From contig CAXKWD010000006.1 in assembly GCA_964059195.1 (NCBI GenBank), forward strand, positions 134,166,039 through 134,230,038: DNA of 64,000 bases. Reading direction: 5' to 3'. Origin of the DNA: Ectobius pallidus (taxonomy: Eukaryota > Arthropoda > Insecta > Blattodea > Ectobiidae). The translations under genes and the position numbers were made by a program. This document shows, one piece after another, positions 23,701 through 33,206 of this stretch. Position 1 is the stretch's first letter. Each line of letters opens with the position of its first letter. The notes beneath the pieces were generated by a model that saw only the letters and a list, made by a program, of their open reading frames with translations, was not told the DNA's origin and made no database searches.

Positions 23701-25503
23701 ATAATAAGAAAAAGTATATAGCCTAGGCCTACCTAAGTTCTCATTTATCATGTCCTTTCCCTTCCGTTATCATGAGATGTAGAATGGTTTAACTCTTCTT
23801 GGAAGTTCTCTTCAATTTTAGTAAGCATTAATTAACTGAATTAAAATTAGAGTAATTGACGTTCGTCGTAGCCTTCTTAATCCAGAGAATTCCCTCAGGA
23901 TTACTTCTTCAGCTGTATGGACTTCTTAACTGAAATTCTTCTCTTAGCAACAAAACATATTATTTAGACTTGTGTCTGTTAATTGTTCCCATGGCATTTA
24001 ATTTCTTGTGCATGATGTATGTCTGAATTTTCTTTATTCGCTGCGTTTCCTCTAAAAAGATATAGAACCAATCGTTTGTATTTTTATAACGTCCCTGCAA
24101 TATTTACAATGGGTTATTGTATAACATAGCATCTTTGCCTTATCATTTGTGTATCTGAATAGGGATGTCCCATTTAGGATGTCTTAACCTCCATGGGACA
24201 AAATACGGTTATTAAATAATTCATTCATTCAGTGCAGTATTCGATAGGTCTATAATTTTTCGGGAGCATTGCGTGTTACATGGAGAAACGTTGAAATATA
24301 TTTTTCATATCTCGGTGTCTGTAAAACATTGCGTTTGAAAATATTCTGTATTATATTTATAAAGGCGTACAGTGAAATACGAAGATATCGTCCCTTTCCA
24401 CGACAGTTGATTTGTTTTTCCTTTGTCATATTAAGGCGTAATAAGATTAGAAATGAATGATGAATATTATGAGGGATTAGCTTTGTAATAATTATCTTCA
24501 AAATTATTGTTTAAGTAATGATATTACGAATTTAAAGGTGATTATTAAATAGAGGATGTTAATTTTTTATTGTTTGATTTGTATTGGTTTAATGTGTTAT
24601 TTTATTTATTTATTTATTGTAATTACGGCAGAATTAATATATTTATATTTTTATTGGAGGAGAGATTTGTTTGATGAATAAGGCAAAAAATATATTTGCA
24701 TGTTATTTTCTTAGATAGTTTATGAGGTAGCCTATGAGTAGATATTCATCTACGGACTCTCTCAGCTTTCCAAGAGACCTTCTGTGATGTTACATAATTA
24801 CCTGAATTTTGAAATTTTGAACAGATTACTTAAAATTGCCGTACATATTAGTTGGTGCTGTCAAATTGGAGGGGGGATGAAACGCCTGGGAGTTTGAAAG
24901 GAAGAAATATGTGGGAAGAAAGTGTAAAACATCCTTTATTAAATAGACGTAGGCTAATGAAGATTTTAAAAATCACACGCGTCACTCTCCTTAATCTTAA
25001 AGCTAAACTCAACTCCGTGGCGCTTCGCCCTAGAAGGAACTAGGCCTACCACCCAACCCATTGATCATAGGCAGATGGTAGGATCAGGTGGCATGTGGAC
25101 AGCATGCCGATGGCTGGCCTTGATCTTAACTCCAACAAATAAGTTTCACTTTAATATCTAAGTTAGATTCCTATTATTTCACCGAAACCTCGTAAGAAAG
25201 GTACTTCCAACGTGCTTTACAAACCTGCATTTATCAAATAAGAACAGCACAAAGATGGTATTCATTATTTTGGGAAACTTATCCTACATTATAAGCACAT
25301 CATGTAAACTGCTGCATATCGTATTACTCATTCACTATTAATCTCTTCTAGGTCTCAAGAAAATAAGGATAATGTTACACGAATCTCCTTCTAAAGAGTA
25401 TTCAGGACAAGTAAGAGAGAAAATGAATGTGCTGAAGACGGCTTATCAGGACGGGTTTAAAGAAAAGGAGTTGGATGTAGAATTCGGAACATACCGCTGC
25501 TAA
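4616..25503 (+). CDS. F-box only protein 39-like gene, six visible exons (5' partial)
   Basis: The exons are 4616-4942, 11012-11196, 14252-14530, 20842-21000, 22330-22500 and 25352-25503. Their phases agree at all five junctions, giving 1273 nt and about 423 residues ending in TAA. The translation reads as a leucine-rich F-box protein. By remembered similarity it follows vertebrate FBXO39: a short segment with ERDECMRILNAIGKN, then a segment with TLTVLAVNYSYL, then one ending PGMKVHLVIR, then PNLKVFEF near the C-terminus. F-box proteins are substrate adaptors of SCF (SKP1-CUL1) ubiquitin ligases; the LRR-like part would bind the substrate, which cannot be told from sequence. The F-box itself (about 50 residues, N-terminal in the family) is not found, so the 5' exon or exons should lie upstream of position 1. 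FBXO33 is an alternative family name. The introns are filled with transposons, all outside the exons. Confidence 0.85.
5083..5545 (-). pseudogene. Mariner transposase relic (DD34D C-terminal half), inverted chimera
   Basis: A 3'-terminal sequence TACGAGGGAGAATCAAATGA at 5083 leads to a - strand open frame (5513-5247, 88 residues). It holds LLLHDYVRHH and PYSPDLSPSDFH, and exactly 34 residues separate the two Asp residues, the DD34D spacing of mariner transposases. The N-terminal half and the first catalytic Asp are absent. At 5508-5545 the + strand encodes PSDFHIFSPLN, the same motif in the opposite orientation. The copy is therefore a head-to-head fusion whose second arm is truncated. It cannot make an active transposase. 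Confidence 0.8.
6190..6868. mobile_element. Non-autonomous hAT element (679 bp)
   Basis: The exact 8-bp duplication CCCGTATT (6182-6189 and 6869-6876) flanks inverted ends CATGGGCGTACGGT and CAGGGGCGTACGGT (13 of 14). Subterminal segments with ACCCCTCCCGAA occur near both ends. A 117-codon open frame at 6269-6622 has no recognisable product. Confidence 0.85.
7675..7862. repeat. Left subterminal GGTCTT array of the hAT element
   Basis: Runs of GGTCTT with occasional GGTCTC variants are broken by GCAAGA/TCTTGC linkers. The first few units are in the opposite orientation (AAGACC), making a short inverted arrangement next to the terminus. hAT transposases are known to bind subterminal repeats. 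Confidence 0.85.
9116..9160 (+). repeat. tRNA-like A-box fragment inside the hAT element
   Basis: CCATGGCTGAGTGGTTAGAC resembles the D-arm/A-box of a class II tRNA. No matching B-box or cloverleaf follows, so it is read as a SINE head fragment. Confidence 0.4.
9196..9388. repeat. Right subterminal GGTCTT array of the hAT element
   Basis: This is the same hexamer array as at the left end, again ending in oppositely oriented AAGACC units next to the terminus. Overlapping open frames here are low-complexity translations of the hexamer and not genes. Confidence 0.85.
10137..10191. repeat. (CTGTCCGT)n-type microsatellite
   Basis: Repeats of GTCTGTCCGTCT occur at the start of the VNTR region that follows. 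The same motif class appears in inverted form near 31517. Confidence 0.8.
10199..10640. repeat. Three-unit VNTR (about 145-160 bp per unit)
   Basis: Units start at 10199, 10359 and 10504 with ACTCAAATACGCTTTATCGG or a close variant. Each contains CATGAAACTTGG and ACCGGTACCGGAGTAA or diverged forms. An inverted relative lies at about 31205-31560, so this is a dispersed family and not a single-locus satellite. Confidence 0.75.
11012..11196 (+). CDS. F-box gene, second visible coding exon
   Basis: The acceptor is TTGTTAACAG at 11011. The first base completes an Arg codon split from the previous exon, then the exon reads NQDNLIMVSLENARLERD and on to YSQQTP. The best donor is CAG|GCATGT at 11197, a GC donor leaving phase 1, which matches the two-base start of the next exon. 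A GT at 11201 (CAT|GTACCC) is a poorer donor and would need a different acceptor at 14258. Reading on without splicing meets a stop after 11225. Confidence 0.75.
12030..12612. mobile_element. Long palindrome (foldback/MULE-like MITE)
   Basis: Arms 12039-12297 and 12348-12606 (259 bp each, nearly identical) flank a 50-bp spacer. Flanks AGATGCTCC (12021-12029) and ACATGCTCC (ending 12619) form a possible 9-bp duplication with one mismatch. Mirror-image 108-codon frames on both strands are a by-product of the palindrome. The superfamily is uncertain: Mutator-like elements have long inverted repeats and 9-bp duplications, but no transposase is present. Confidence 0.75.
13233..14010. mobile_element. 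Non-autonomous hAT element (778 bp)
   Basis: Perfect 15-bp inverted ends CAGTGGCGCCAACTT are flanked by the exact 8-bp duplication GGGCTTAA (13225-13232 and 14011-14018). It lies in intron 2 of the F-box gene, about 240 bases before the next exon. A 65-codon frame or longer typical of transposase was not seen. Confidence 0.9.
14025..14108. repeat. Imperfect hairpin near an F-box gene acceptor
   Basis: Two 25-nt arms (14025-14049 and 14084-14108, one mismatch) flank a 34-nt loop. It ends 143 bases upstream of the exon at 14252. Confidence 0.75.
14162..14251 (+). promoter_or_regulatory. Extended polypyrimidine tract and acceptor
   Basis: Nearly 90 bases of C/T with the recurring phrase TTCTTCGCTCTTTTC end at TTTACTTTCAG. 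It should be a strong acceptor, facing the candidate GC donor of this intron. Confidence 0.65.
14252..14530 (+). CDS. F-box gene, third visible coding exon (LRR-like part)
   Basis: The acceptor is CTTTACTTTCAG at 14251, preceded by about 90 bases of almost pure pyrimidine. The donor is TTC|GTAAGT at 14531. It encodes FKNILSMYRTLTVLAVNYSY near its start and ends CPGMKVHLVI plus one base. Regularly spaced leucine and hydrophobic residues fit an LRR-type repeat region. This is the most recognisable FBXO39-like exon. Confidence 0.87.
14752..14776. repeat. (AT)n microsatellite
   Basis: A run of alternating AT about 20 bases long, followed by T-rich sequence. Confidence 0.9.
15238..15627 (+). pseudogene. 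LINE 3' end: endonuclease/reverse-transcriptase polyprotein remnant
   Basis: With frameshifts the + strand reads LPVVLYGCETW, then LRVFETR, WRKLHNDELHNLYSSPN and a C-terminal segment ending AAMNLQVP. This is the signature tail of a common arthropod non-LTR retrotransposon polyprotein. Stops and shifts break it. The 3' non-coding end reads TGTCTATTGCCAATGAGTAA. Relatives occur at 54870 (- strand) and 63413 (+ strand). It lies in intron 3 of the F-box gene. Confidence 0.8.
15628..18337 (+). other. F-box gene intron 3, unassigned part
   Basis: AT-rich sequence with scattered short open frames and no recognised domain. A diverged repeat shared with 28.2-28.5 kb occupies about 18050-18265. Confidence 0.45.
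18338..18484 (+). other. Candidate cassette exon in intron 3 of the F-box gene
   Basis: A 147-nt open segment lies between a good acceptor (TATGACTGCAG, ending 18337) and a usable donor (CAT|GTAAAT at 18485). It is 49 codons long and keeps frame with both flanking exons: one base from exon 3 plus its first two make a codon, and its last base joins the two-base start of exon 4. The peptide would contain KLYLGSITAMISRLYGIPVP. I do not recognise the product, and FBXO39-type proteins have no matching insertion, so it may be chance or a transposon fragment. Confidence 0.25.
18965..19010 (+). repeat. Candidate Helitron-type 3' end
   Basis: The phrase GGCATAGCCGAAGGCACCTG is followed by CTAA and then T. 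This fits a short hairpin ending in CTRR before a T. The upstream element boundary was not defined. Confidence 0.3.
19511..20395 (-). repeat. Dispersed repeat family R1 (Helitron-like end), copy
   Basis: The segment starts CTAGCTTAAAAGTCCCGGCG and shares long colinear stretches with 32068-32945, including CATTGCTTCTACACACCATG, CATACAACCGTTTCGGGG and AAAACCTGGGAC. Read on the - strand the end is a GC hairpin followed by CTAG and T, as in Helitron 3' ends. No Rep/helicase coding was seen. Confidence 0.55.
20424..20500. repeat. Direct duplication of an AT-rich 40-mer
   Basis: AATATTTTTGGCATTTAAAA occurs twice about 40 bases apart in near-identical context. Confidence 0.8.
20842..21000 (+). CDS. 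F-box gene, fourth visible coding exon
   Basis: The acceptor is TATCCCTTTCAG at 20841 and the donor is TTAG|GTGAGT at 21001. The 159 nt are in phase with both neighbours. The product segment begins CIPEEELSRKFLSPCIPLC and continues with WHIDCTLKLLSHWFSDSLG. Its composition and codon use resemble the neighbouring exons, and no stop is present. Confidence 0.85.
21431..21660. repeat. Widespread arthropod repeat with AACCGACTTCAAAAAAGGAG
   Basis: It begins CCCTTTTAACCGACTTCAAA, continues into a T-run, then GAACCGATTTGGAAAATTC. I recognise this phrase from many arthropod genomes as a dispersed repeat, but cannot assign its class. Confidence 0.5.
22330..22500 (+). CDS. F-box gene, fifth visible coding exon
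   Basis: The acceptor is ACTTTATAG at 22329 and the donor is TCAA|GTGAGT at 22501, leaving phase 1. The 171 nt encode ECLALHMWQNRDVLDGMLF, then FPNLKVFEFTGSLHDENSL and a Cys-containing tail. The pattern of a hydrophobic strand followed by a short helix fits the C-terminal part of the repeat domain. Confidence 0.85.
23396..23545 (-). repeat. Poly(T) run plus tRNA-like SINE fragment
   Basis: About 25 T residues (poly(A) on the - strand) precede tRNA-like sequence with B-box-like GAATCGAACCC (23453-23463) and GTTCGAACCC (23520-23529) on the + strand. The arrangement suggests SINE debris on the - strand, not a working tRNA. Confidence 0.5.
25008..25135 (-). mobile_element. SINE S1 fragment
   Basis: CTCAACTCCGTGGCGC, then GGCAGATGGTAGGATC and GACAGCATGCCGATGG, match the 3' half of the S1 SINE seen full-length at 37790 and 55777. 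The tRNA-derived head is missing. Confidence 0.7.
25352..25503 (+). CDS. F-box gene, terminal coding exon
   Basis: The acceptor is TCTCTTCTAG at 25351. The first two bases complete a Ser codon, then the frame reads LKKIRIMLHESPSKEYS and ends VEFGTYRC followed by TAA at 25501-25503. The region aligns in position with the charged helical end of FBXO39-type proteins. No other open frame competes here. Confidence 0.85.
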
Positions 25504-25846
25504 AGCTATTATTTTGCTAGGAGACAATTTGGCGTCAAGTAGAAAATATTCTAGAACAGCACTCTAAAGAGAACTGTAAGCTCGGAAACGCTTAAGTTAA
25601 ATTGATTTATATAGTACTAAATGTTTTCTATTTCTATTATAATTTTTTTTTAAATACATGTACCTTTTTACGTAACTTATACTTAATGTGATTTTATAGG
25701 CCTATTAATTTTTAAGGAAGGTAACGTGCCTTATTTAATGTTTTTTTTTCTGCATTTCATTTAAAGTATCATAACAAAGAATATTACCTGAATATAATAT
25801 TTTAAAAACAATTTAAGACCTAATTTACTGTAATTGAAATAATACC

Positions 25847-25852
25847 AATAAA
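25847..25852 (+). promoter_or_regulatory. Candidate polyadenylation signal of the F-box gene
   Basis: AATAAA lies 344 bases after the stop codon, in AT-rich sequence. It is the first canonical hexamer noticed downstream of the coding end. In this base composition, chance occurrence is possible. Confidence 0.45.
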
Positions 25853-26269
25853 AATACATTTTATTATGAACAATATATTTTAGACTAATAATCGTTTTAG
25901 ATTATTCAGAGTAACATAAATAAAACTTCATTCCCTATAACTAGACCAGGGAACCCTAACTAATGTTACTAATGAAAAGCGGAAATAGGTTGAATATTCT
26001 GCTCTTGCTGTTAATTCTTTCAGTTAAATTTATATATTTATGAAAACAACCAGTGAAATCTTCAGTGGAATTTTAAGTTTAAAATCGATTAGGAAAATTT
26101 CAGTAAAATAAACGGTTCCCATGAATGTAAAACTTAACAAGAGGATAAAAATCTTCACATTTTAATAAATCCTTAGTCAATTAATCTTATTTTGCTTTTA
26201 TAAAAAAATTAGATGATATTACTCAAGGCAATGAAATTACACGATTTTTGTAAAGATATACTTAATTAC

Positions 26270-27005
26270 GAACTGCATGGTCTAGTGGCTAACGTTGCTA
26301 ATTATAGATCTCAGGTTCGATCCCCTTACCTTCTCCAGGGTGTCCACTGGTCGGAAAATCCGGGTATCCGGTAAAAGGCTGGGAATTTCGTATGGTCGGG
26401 AAAATCCGGGAAAAGTCAATGAATTTGTTAAAATATCCGGAAAAATTCGAAAAATTGCAAAGTGGGATCAAAAAGACTTCTAGACAATAATAGGCCTATA
26501 TTAAGGTATATTTAATTAATTTTACTGTTCCTAACTTATGTGTCCATCAAAGGGATTGGTTTATAAATTAAATTTATTATGCGGTTTATTATCAATTTAT
26601 TTGAAGAGGTAATGATTATAGCCTAAGTATTTATTGTTTGCAATTGCTTTCGTTACTAAAAGTTTTTCTTATTTAAAGTATATATATAATCCTCGGGAAT
26701 TTCTGAAATGATCAATGAAAATCAGGGAATAAATCGGGAATTTCTTCAGCATTACTTGGTGGACACCCTGTTCTCGGGTTTTTCTGAGTGGAACGAGGCT
26801 CACATAGCATCGTGAGGCAACTAAGAATCTACTTAATAAAGAATTAGATATTTTAGTCTCAAAGACCATCAATAACGGCCATAGGTGTCGGCATGCTGAC
26901 CCCATGCCCCCAATCCTACTGTTTGCCAATTTCGAAGGACGGAGGTAGATGATGCAGTGGTTGGGATGGTAGGTCTAGTCTTCCCTTGAGAAGTAGGGCC
27001 TCGTA
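26270..27005 (+). mobile_element. SINE S1, tRNA-derived, split by a DNA element
   Basis: The tRNA-like head (26270-26335) has an A-box TGGTCTAGTGGCTAACG and a B-box GGTTCGATCCC. The body resumes after 26770 with TTCTCGGGTTTTTCTGAG and continues through the region with GGCATGCTGACCCCATGCCC to about 27005. The interruption is the element at 26336-26770. Confidence 0.8.
26336..26770. mobile_element. Small DNA transposon with 5-bp target duplication (435 bp)
   Basis: Perfect 12-bp inverted ends CAGGGTGTCCAC are flanked by TTCTC on both sides (26331-26335 and 26771-26775). The interior has repeated TCCGGGAAAA/CGGGAATTTC phrases near the ends. The ends look hAT-like; a 5-bp duplication fits only some hAT families. 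Confidence 0.8.
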
Positions 27006-29719
27006 ATGGCAAAAACAAATTTAATACATTTTAAACCATTTAAAACTGCGTCCAGCATACAAAATACATTTCCACTCTGCAAAGCAAAAATAATTAATCA
27101 TGTACCTAATAATAATGTGTTTGGGCAAGCATGAATTAATTTTTTATTATCACAAATCTTAAGAGTGTATACATTTGCTCTAATTTCATATTTTCGAAAT
27201 AGGAATAATGAAGATCCGATGAATAATCAATAGGGTTTTTTTTAAATTAACTATTAAATTCCAATGTATCATATGGGATAATTTAGTTTCCTTTAATTCG
27301 TAATAGAAGAATGGAAAAGGAATTGAAAGAAACGCGTTGATTGTTTGCAAAATACGTGGATGAGGCACAAGGAATAAAATAAGGGCCTAATCATTGTGTT
27401 GACTGTTTTCTGTGCAGTCCGGCTCCAGTTTATATACTCAATGTATTTTTATTACGAAGAACTTTCCTTCCAATGAACTCTGTTTAAAATCTATTCAGTA
27501 TGCATTTTTCACTAAATAACGCAGTTCAATTGAATTCATTTAGATTGCTTTTGAAGTTTTTTTACATACAAGAAGAGGAATAAATTTTATTTTGTCATTT
27601 GTAATGATAATGATCTGCGTAATATTACAATTATGTATTCCGATAACGATGGTCCATTGATCCATCACACTCAGCCCATGAGCATCTGTATTTGATGTTA
27701 CTGTTTGTGACAATTCGTGGCAGCATAGACTTTTCAGAACGTTGTTTGTTGTAACATGGTTGTAAAGCCACAATAGGCATGAGCCCTAACCACTCTCTGC
27801 AACTATTAACCGACATGAGAGTTCATACATTTCCTGCGACGAGGCCACTAGCAAGTGGTCAGGCAACAACTCTCTTATGTGTAGTATAGTTAGAGATACG
27901 TAGAACTTACGCACTCCGTCTATAGTCGTAATTTAAATTTAGATGATTGTCCATATTCTACATTCATCTAAAGCTGTGCCTTGGCTCATGTTGCGGACTT
28001 TTCTTCTTTTAACCATAAGAACTAACACTTACACAACAAATATTCTGCCTAGCTTGATTTGTATCTATAATATTTTTTGTGTTAACATAACATATATTAT
28101 CTTGGATCCATCATTATATTAATAGCTATAACTCGACTGAGGTAGATATAAAAAAATAATTCGTTTTATATCAGGTTCCTCAAAAGCAAGATATTTTACA
28201 GATAGGTAGGCTACCTTTTCTTTAAAGCAATAAGCGCGAAGTTTTACAAAACAGCTTTCCTTAGCTATATATAACTTGATACATACTTAAAGTATTAATA
28301 TTAAGCAAATTATATCCACGGTATATCGCGATTTTTTAAAAATTTCAAGCCCCCTCCAGGACGAATGTTGGGAAAAGCGCATAAAAATATCATTTAAAAT
28401 TGTAATTGCTAACATCGACATTCTTTTAATATTTACAATCAATGTACATAAAGAGAATGTCATACACAATAATTATATTATACTAAGAGGCTGAATTTTA
28501 TTTGAGCGGAGGAAGTTATGTGAATTTCACATCAGACTTTTTTTAATAACCATTATTGGGGTCATGATGTCTTGTTCTAGTCGGGGCAGATGTCTTGTCT
28601 GCGCGGTTGCTGTAAATTCAGTGCGTGTGTGACGAAGTTAGTTGCATTGGTTGTGGTTATTGTATTGTAATTTCTTTGTGATTAATTTAAAAAGGTAATT
28701 TGACTATACTGTTTGGTATCATAAAATGGAAAATAAATAAATATCTTCATATACATTTACCGGTTCCCCCTAGAAAAAATTTCTAACTTCAGCACTGGCT
28801 GACTTTGTCTATCGAGAAGTTATAAATAAAATCGATTACAGCAATTATATTTTCATAGAAAAATAAATTAGCCGTTTTATTTCACCCAAAAATTATAATC
28901 TTATTTATTTTTAAAAGAAAAACCCCTAAACTTTTTCACAAAATATTAAGTCGAATCGTAGGTTCATATTAGACACCAAACATGGTTACTTATGAGATTG
29001 TAAAATTTTGTGATATCGATTAAATTAGTAAAATAGAGTATTTTAGCCTACAAAACAACCAAAAGATGCATACAGAGTAAGAAACAATAACAATGAGAAA
29101 TATGGTAAAATAGAACATAAGTTGTAAACTCCATTAATCGCGCACTGAATGCAGAATTCTCGGCTAGTATTGTCAATCTTATGAACAGTATATGGGACCA
29201 CGGTGACATCATTTTGAACGTATCTGTGAAAATAGTGAAAATCCCTGTAGATTCCAGCCCGTCCGAATTAATCTTAACTTATATAAAACAAATAAATAGA
29301 CCTATAAATACGAGAGATGAAGCGTAAGTCATGACAAGTTTTTTTTTTTCTCTCTCTCTTAAAGTAAAGCGATGGTTTATTAGATGTTGTATATCACGGT
29401 TGAGTGTGGCATCTTTAGTAAATGGGCACATCATTTAGTGGTATTGTGATCACGGTTATACGAATAAAGAGGATACTAATTTAGTTGTCAGCCACCATGC
29501 AGATGGATGTGATGTGAACATCATTCGTACGTCAAAATACAGTAGTCACTATCCGAGGGAGAAATGCCAAAGTGCAAGAAGCTGATGTAATTTTTAGGGA
29601 ATATTTCCCATCCGTACTGAACTTTAAGGGATCATGAATTAGGTATGTGTGATTTCATGCTTCCAACTGCCGCACTACATTAGAATGGCACGATGCCGTC
29701 GCGTACGAATGTTTATGGG
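27006..29719. other. Intergenic, mostly unassigned
   Basis: The only family signals are the diverged repeat at 28200-28530 and a lone CCCCCTAGAAAAAATTTCTA end-like segment at 28767 without a partner. Confidence 0.45.
28200..28530. repeat. Diverged dispersed repeat related to 18050-18265
   Basis: Shared phrases include TTCCTTAGCTATAT, TATCGCGA and a GCCCCTCCAGGA-type segment, in the same order as near 18090-18220. TATACTAAGAGGC and GAGGAAGTTATGTG also recur inverted at 48920-48970 upstream of corazonin. Confidence 0.35.
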
Positions 29720-30191
29720 TAGGGGGCGGATTTCTATGACCTAAAAAATAGGAAATATGCATGCATTTATGACCTAAAAAACATTAAAATATGACCAATA
29801 AAATTTAAAATACCGGTATTACTTTACCACTTACACATTGTGTAATTTTTTTTATGTTTCATTACAATTCATTTGATTAAATATAATGTTAATTATTTAA
29901 AATATCTGTATAGTCTCAAAAAGTATCAGTATAATGCAAAATTTACAAAATATGATATGAAACTTCAAAATTTCTTTAATATGCACACAAATATGCCGAA
30001 AATATAACCTAAATATGCATATTCATGGTAAATATGCTACAATAGTTGAAAATTTCCTAAATATGCAGTTATATGCACAATAAAAGCCGTTCCATTTTCA
30101 CAGGGAAGCTTGGAATCGGGTTTAAATTATTCGGAAACCTGAAATAATGCAAAGGGGAAAAATATGACATGTCACAGAAATCCGCCCCCTA
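29720..30191. mobile_element. Non-autonomous hAT element (472 bp)
   Basis: Perfect 16-bp inverted ends TAGGGGGCGGATTTCT are flanked by the exact 8-bp duplication TTTATGGG (29712-29719 and 30192-30199). The interior carries many ATATGCA-type subterminal repeats. Confidence 0.9.
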
Positions 30192-30994
30192 TTTATGGGT
30201 ATCTCTTTCCTTCACTATCCTACATCTAGTACCCATAATCTGCATTATACATACATTCCATATCCTGCCCTTTCTTTTGTATATTTCAACATTTTAAAAT
30301 GGTCTCACATTTTCAAAAGAAAAAATAGTTGCCATGCCCCATCCCTCGTGGAAGAAAATATATGGTTCGAATTGAGAATTTCCTTTTTATGTTATTTGTA
30401 TGTTAAACGTAAGTAAATTCTTTATTATGCGTTTCTTTTGTTCGAAATACTTTTGTTTAATGGATTGAAACATGTTAGGCTAATCTTTTCCTGATCTACT
30501 TTTGCCCACGTGCTGATAACAGCATCTGCTTCACAAGTAGGATAAAATTTAATCAAATTCATCGATTTTATGAAACGAGGCCATTTGTATCGAATGAAGA
30601 ATGATTGGAGAGAGCGTCGAATACGGTTTCCGATTTACATGCATTAACCTTGTGAGTGTGTCTGTAATGAGAATCACCGTATTACAAATTGCCACCCTTA
30701 GTCTCACGCAAACACTATTTATAATTCAAGATATCGCGCGCCAAGTCTTTCGTCAACTTACTGTGGAGAAATCCCTGTATTTGTCCCCAAACGCTTGATT
30801 TCTAAGGTAAATTTGAGCAATTATTGTAATTTACTTATACTTTACGCGAGCTGTCCCATTTAAATAAAATCAGGTAAAATGATGTAACCAAGTGCCAGAA
30901 TGCTTTTGTGTAATCAGTGATAATTGCAATTATGGTATGCAGAAAATAAGTTAGTTTTGTAATCGACTTCCAAGTTAAGCTCCAGATCGATTAA

Positions 30995-31018
30995 AAATAA
31001 AATAAAATAAAATAAAAT
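30995..31018. repeat. (AAAAT)n microsatellite
   Basis: About five AAAAT units follow CAGATCGATTA. The segment before it is shared with 19455-19490. Confidence 0.85.
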
Positions 31019-31149
31019 CTGCATATTACCTGGTGTCTAGGTTACAAAACCAGGACGTAATCTGCAATGATTTTATTTTGTTAAGTTTATTTTCTTTTTT
31101 TTTTTCAAAATGCAGCATTAACTACAGATTAAAAATTTAACAATTATTC

Positions 31150-31200
31150 TTCTGTACACAGTTGTTCAGATCGACTCTACACAGTTATTCAGATCGATTC
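31150..31200. repeat. 24-bp direct duplication
   Basis: TACACAGTTGTTCAGATCGA is followed directly by TACACAGTTATTCAGATCGA. Confidence 0.8.
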
Positions 31201-31204
31201 ATTA

Positions 31205-31570
31205 AGGAGAGCTTACGGAAAAACAAAGGTCTAAAGTTTGATAATCATATGTGAAGGAATGTCTGGGTAGTGTTATCCAAAGCCGTGTATGAACACTGTA
31301 AAAACAGTATGTTGCCATGAGAACTGAATTGCATTCGATAAATTCTTTGTAATATATTTCCATAAAATAGGGTCTAAATTGAGCATTACTCCGACACTGG
31401 TCAACCGATTTCGTCCAATATACCAATAGGCTTCTTCCCATGGCCGTTATATATGCGCATACCAAGTTTCATGAAAATCCGATAAATCTGTTTGAGTTAT
31501 CGCGCGTACGTACACACGGACGGACGGATAGACATTTTCCCGTCCCCCACGCAATCTCAGTACCATTCTG
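31205..31570 (-). repeat. Inverted relative of the 10199-10640 repeat
   Basis: On the - strand it reads ATGAAACTTGGTATGCGC, then GGTTGACCAGTGTCGGAGTA, and a CCGTCCGTCCGT-type run near 31517. These are the same phrases, in the same order, as the + strand copy at 10.1-10.6 kb. Confidence 0.65.
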
Positions 31571-32067
31571 GCACTTAATAAACATGAAACACATGTTCTT
31601 GTTTTTATTAATCTGTATTTTATTCGTGTAAAAGTCAATATGTTTGTTACTAACCAATTTTGAACCTCTGTTGATAAATTATGTAGTCGTTATATGTATT
31701 GATAATTTTAAAAAAATACTGATACTTAAAGCAACAAATTCCTCTTTCACCTCTGACATAGTAGCATGACAGTAAGCTCCTGCTGTGATTCGGATTCTAC
31801 ATGAACTCTAATGACCCGTTCCAGCTACTGTAATATCAGTGGGAACTTCCAACTTCAACCACTTTTAGGAGTATTCCTAATATAACTCATAGTATGTCGT
31901 ATCAATGTTGCAAAATGAACAGGCTCTAGGATTATTGAAAGTAAAGGAGGAAACTACAGTCCATTCCTGCGAACATCCTCTATCAGTAAATTCGTCATAT
32001 CCATCCATCACTTTAAAGTTGTCGACTTATTTTAATTTATGTGTGGTGTATTTTATTTTATACTAAT

Positions 32068-32945
32068 AGCCCCAGCACCTCCCGGGCTTTGTATTTTGCC
32101 TGTAATTCGAAATTTCTTATGGATTATTTTACACTCTCAAAACCTAGGCCCTTATGTAGGTATCTAAAGTCTGAAGCGAAGAAGAACAATCTATCACACT
32201 CAAAATATTCCCTAAAAAGACAAGATGTAACTTTTTTATCGCTCATACAAGACTTAGACTTTTGCAACCCATTGCTTCTACACACCATGAAGAAACAAAA
32301 ATCCAGTAATATAAAATGTTATTGTCTTTACGTGATATTTGATTTCCCACTCTCATGTTCCCATACAACCGTTTCGGGGCTGAAATAAAAAAGAAAATCA
32401 CACTTTCTTACCCCAAAACCTGGGACGTAATAATTTACTGCGTAAATAGGACTAAAAATGTTCCAGCGTATGATTACAATCAACATCTCTCTTTCTCAGT
32501 GAATACAAAACTGATTAATAACGTAGGCCTATCAGTGGAAAGAATTTTTAGGATACTCTCTACCCATCGTTGGCACACTCTCAGGCTGAGAAAACTGAAA
32601 ATGTTGTCCCAGCAATATGACCTCTATTCTACATCAAAATGTGAAATGAGAAAACTGTATTACTTACAATACAAAGTAAACATCATGTTACATTAAAATT
32701 CAATTATAATAATAATAAAATCCATGCTCAAGGTAGAGAAAATTATGTGATGCATCACACCCGATATTTATTTACGTTGACTTCAATCTCCATAATCGAT
32801 TTACAGAAATGAATTATATCGATAATTTCTCTAACTATTTGTCTAAGCCCAGAATCACGTGCAGCTTCCAAAGCCCTACGTGAACACTGCAATCAATAGT
32901 GTTATCATGAGAACTGAATTGCATTTGATAAATTCATAGTAAAAT
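32068..32945 (-). repeat. Dispersed repeat family R1, second long copy
   Basis: It is colinear with 19511-20395 over about 850 bp, sharing GCTTCTACACACCATG, CATACAACCGTTTCGGGG, ACTAAAAATGTTCCA and the region near CAATCTCCATAATCGATT. Its end has decayed from the CTAG/GC-hairpin form. A 115-codon frame at 32041-32388 is interpreted as non-coding. Confidence 0.6.
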
Positions 32946-33206
32946 CTTCAGAAATTATATAATTTCTGAAAGGTAGGGATGGTTTCTTTGAATTATCACG
33001 TTGACCACGTTTCTTTCCGGGTTGGAAGTGGGTACTTGTGTCAAATTCCGCGCAAATTGTTCAAAGCATGTAGATTGTCCTATGTATGGGGAACAAATAT
33101 AAACACGCACACACTTTCAATTGTATATATTAGATTATATCGTATTTTTCATTAGATAAATATGAAATAATGATTATCCAGAAAATATATTATCACTCTG
33201 TAATAA

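Larger units (their letters stand above)
21661..25007 (+). other. F-box gene introns 4 and 5, unassigned parts
   Basis: Outside the exon at 22330-22500 and the tRNA-like segment at 23396-23545, no gene or delimited element was recognised. Confidence 0.45.

Noticed and set aside
30601..30798. 65-codon frame with a hydrophobic stretch
   Set aside because: No splice context, no conserved motif, and similar frames are expected by chance at this length.
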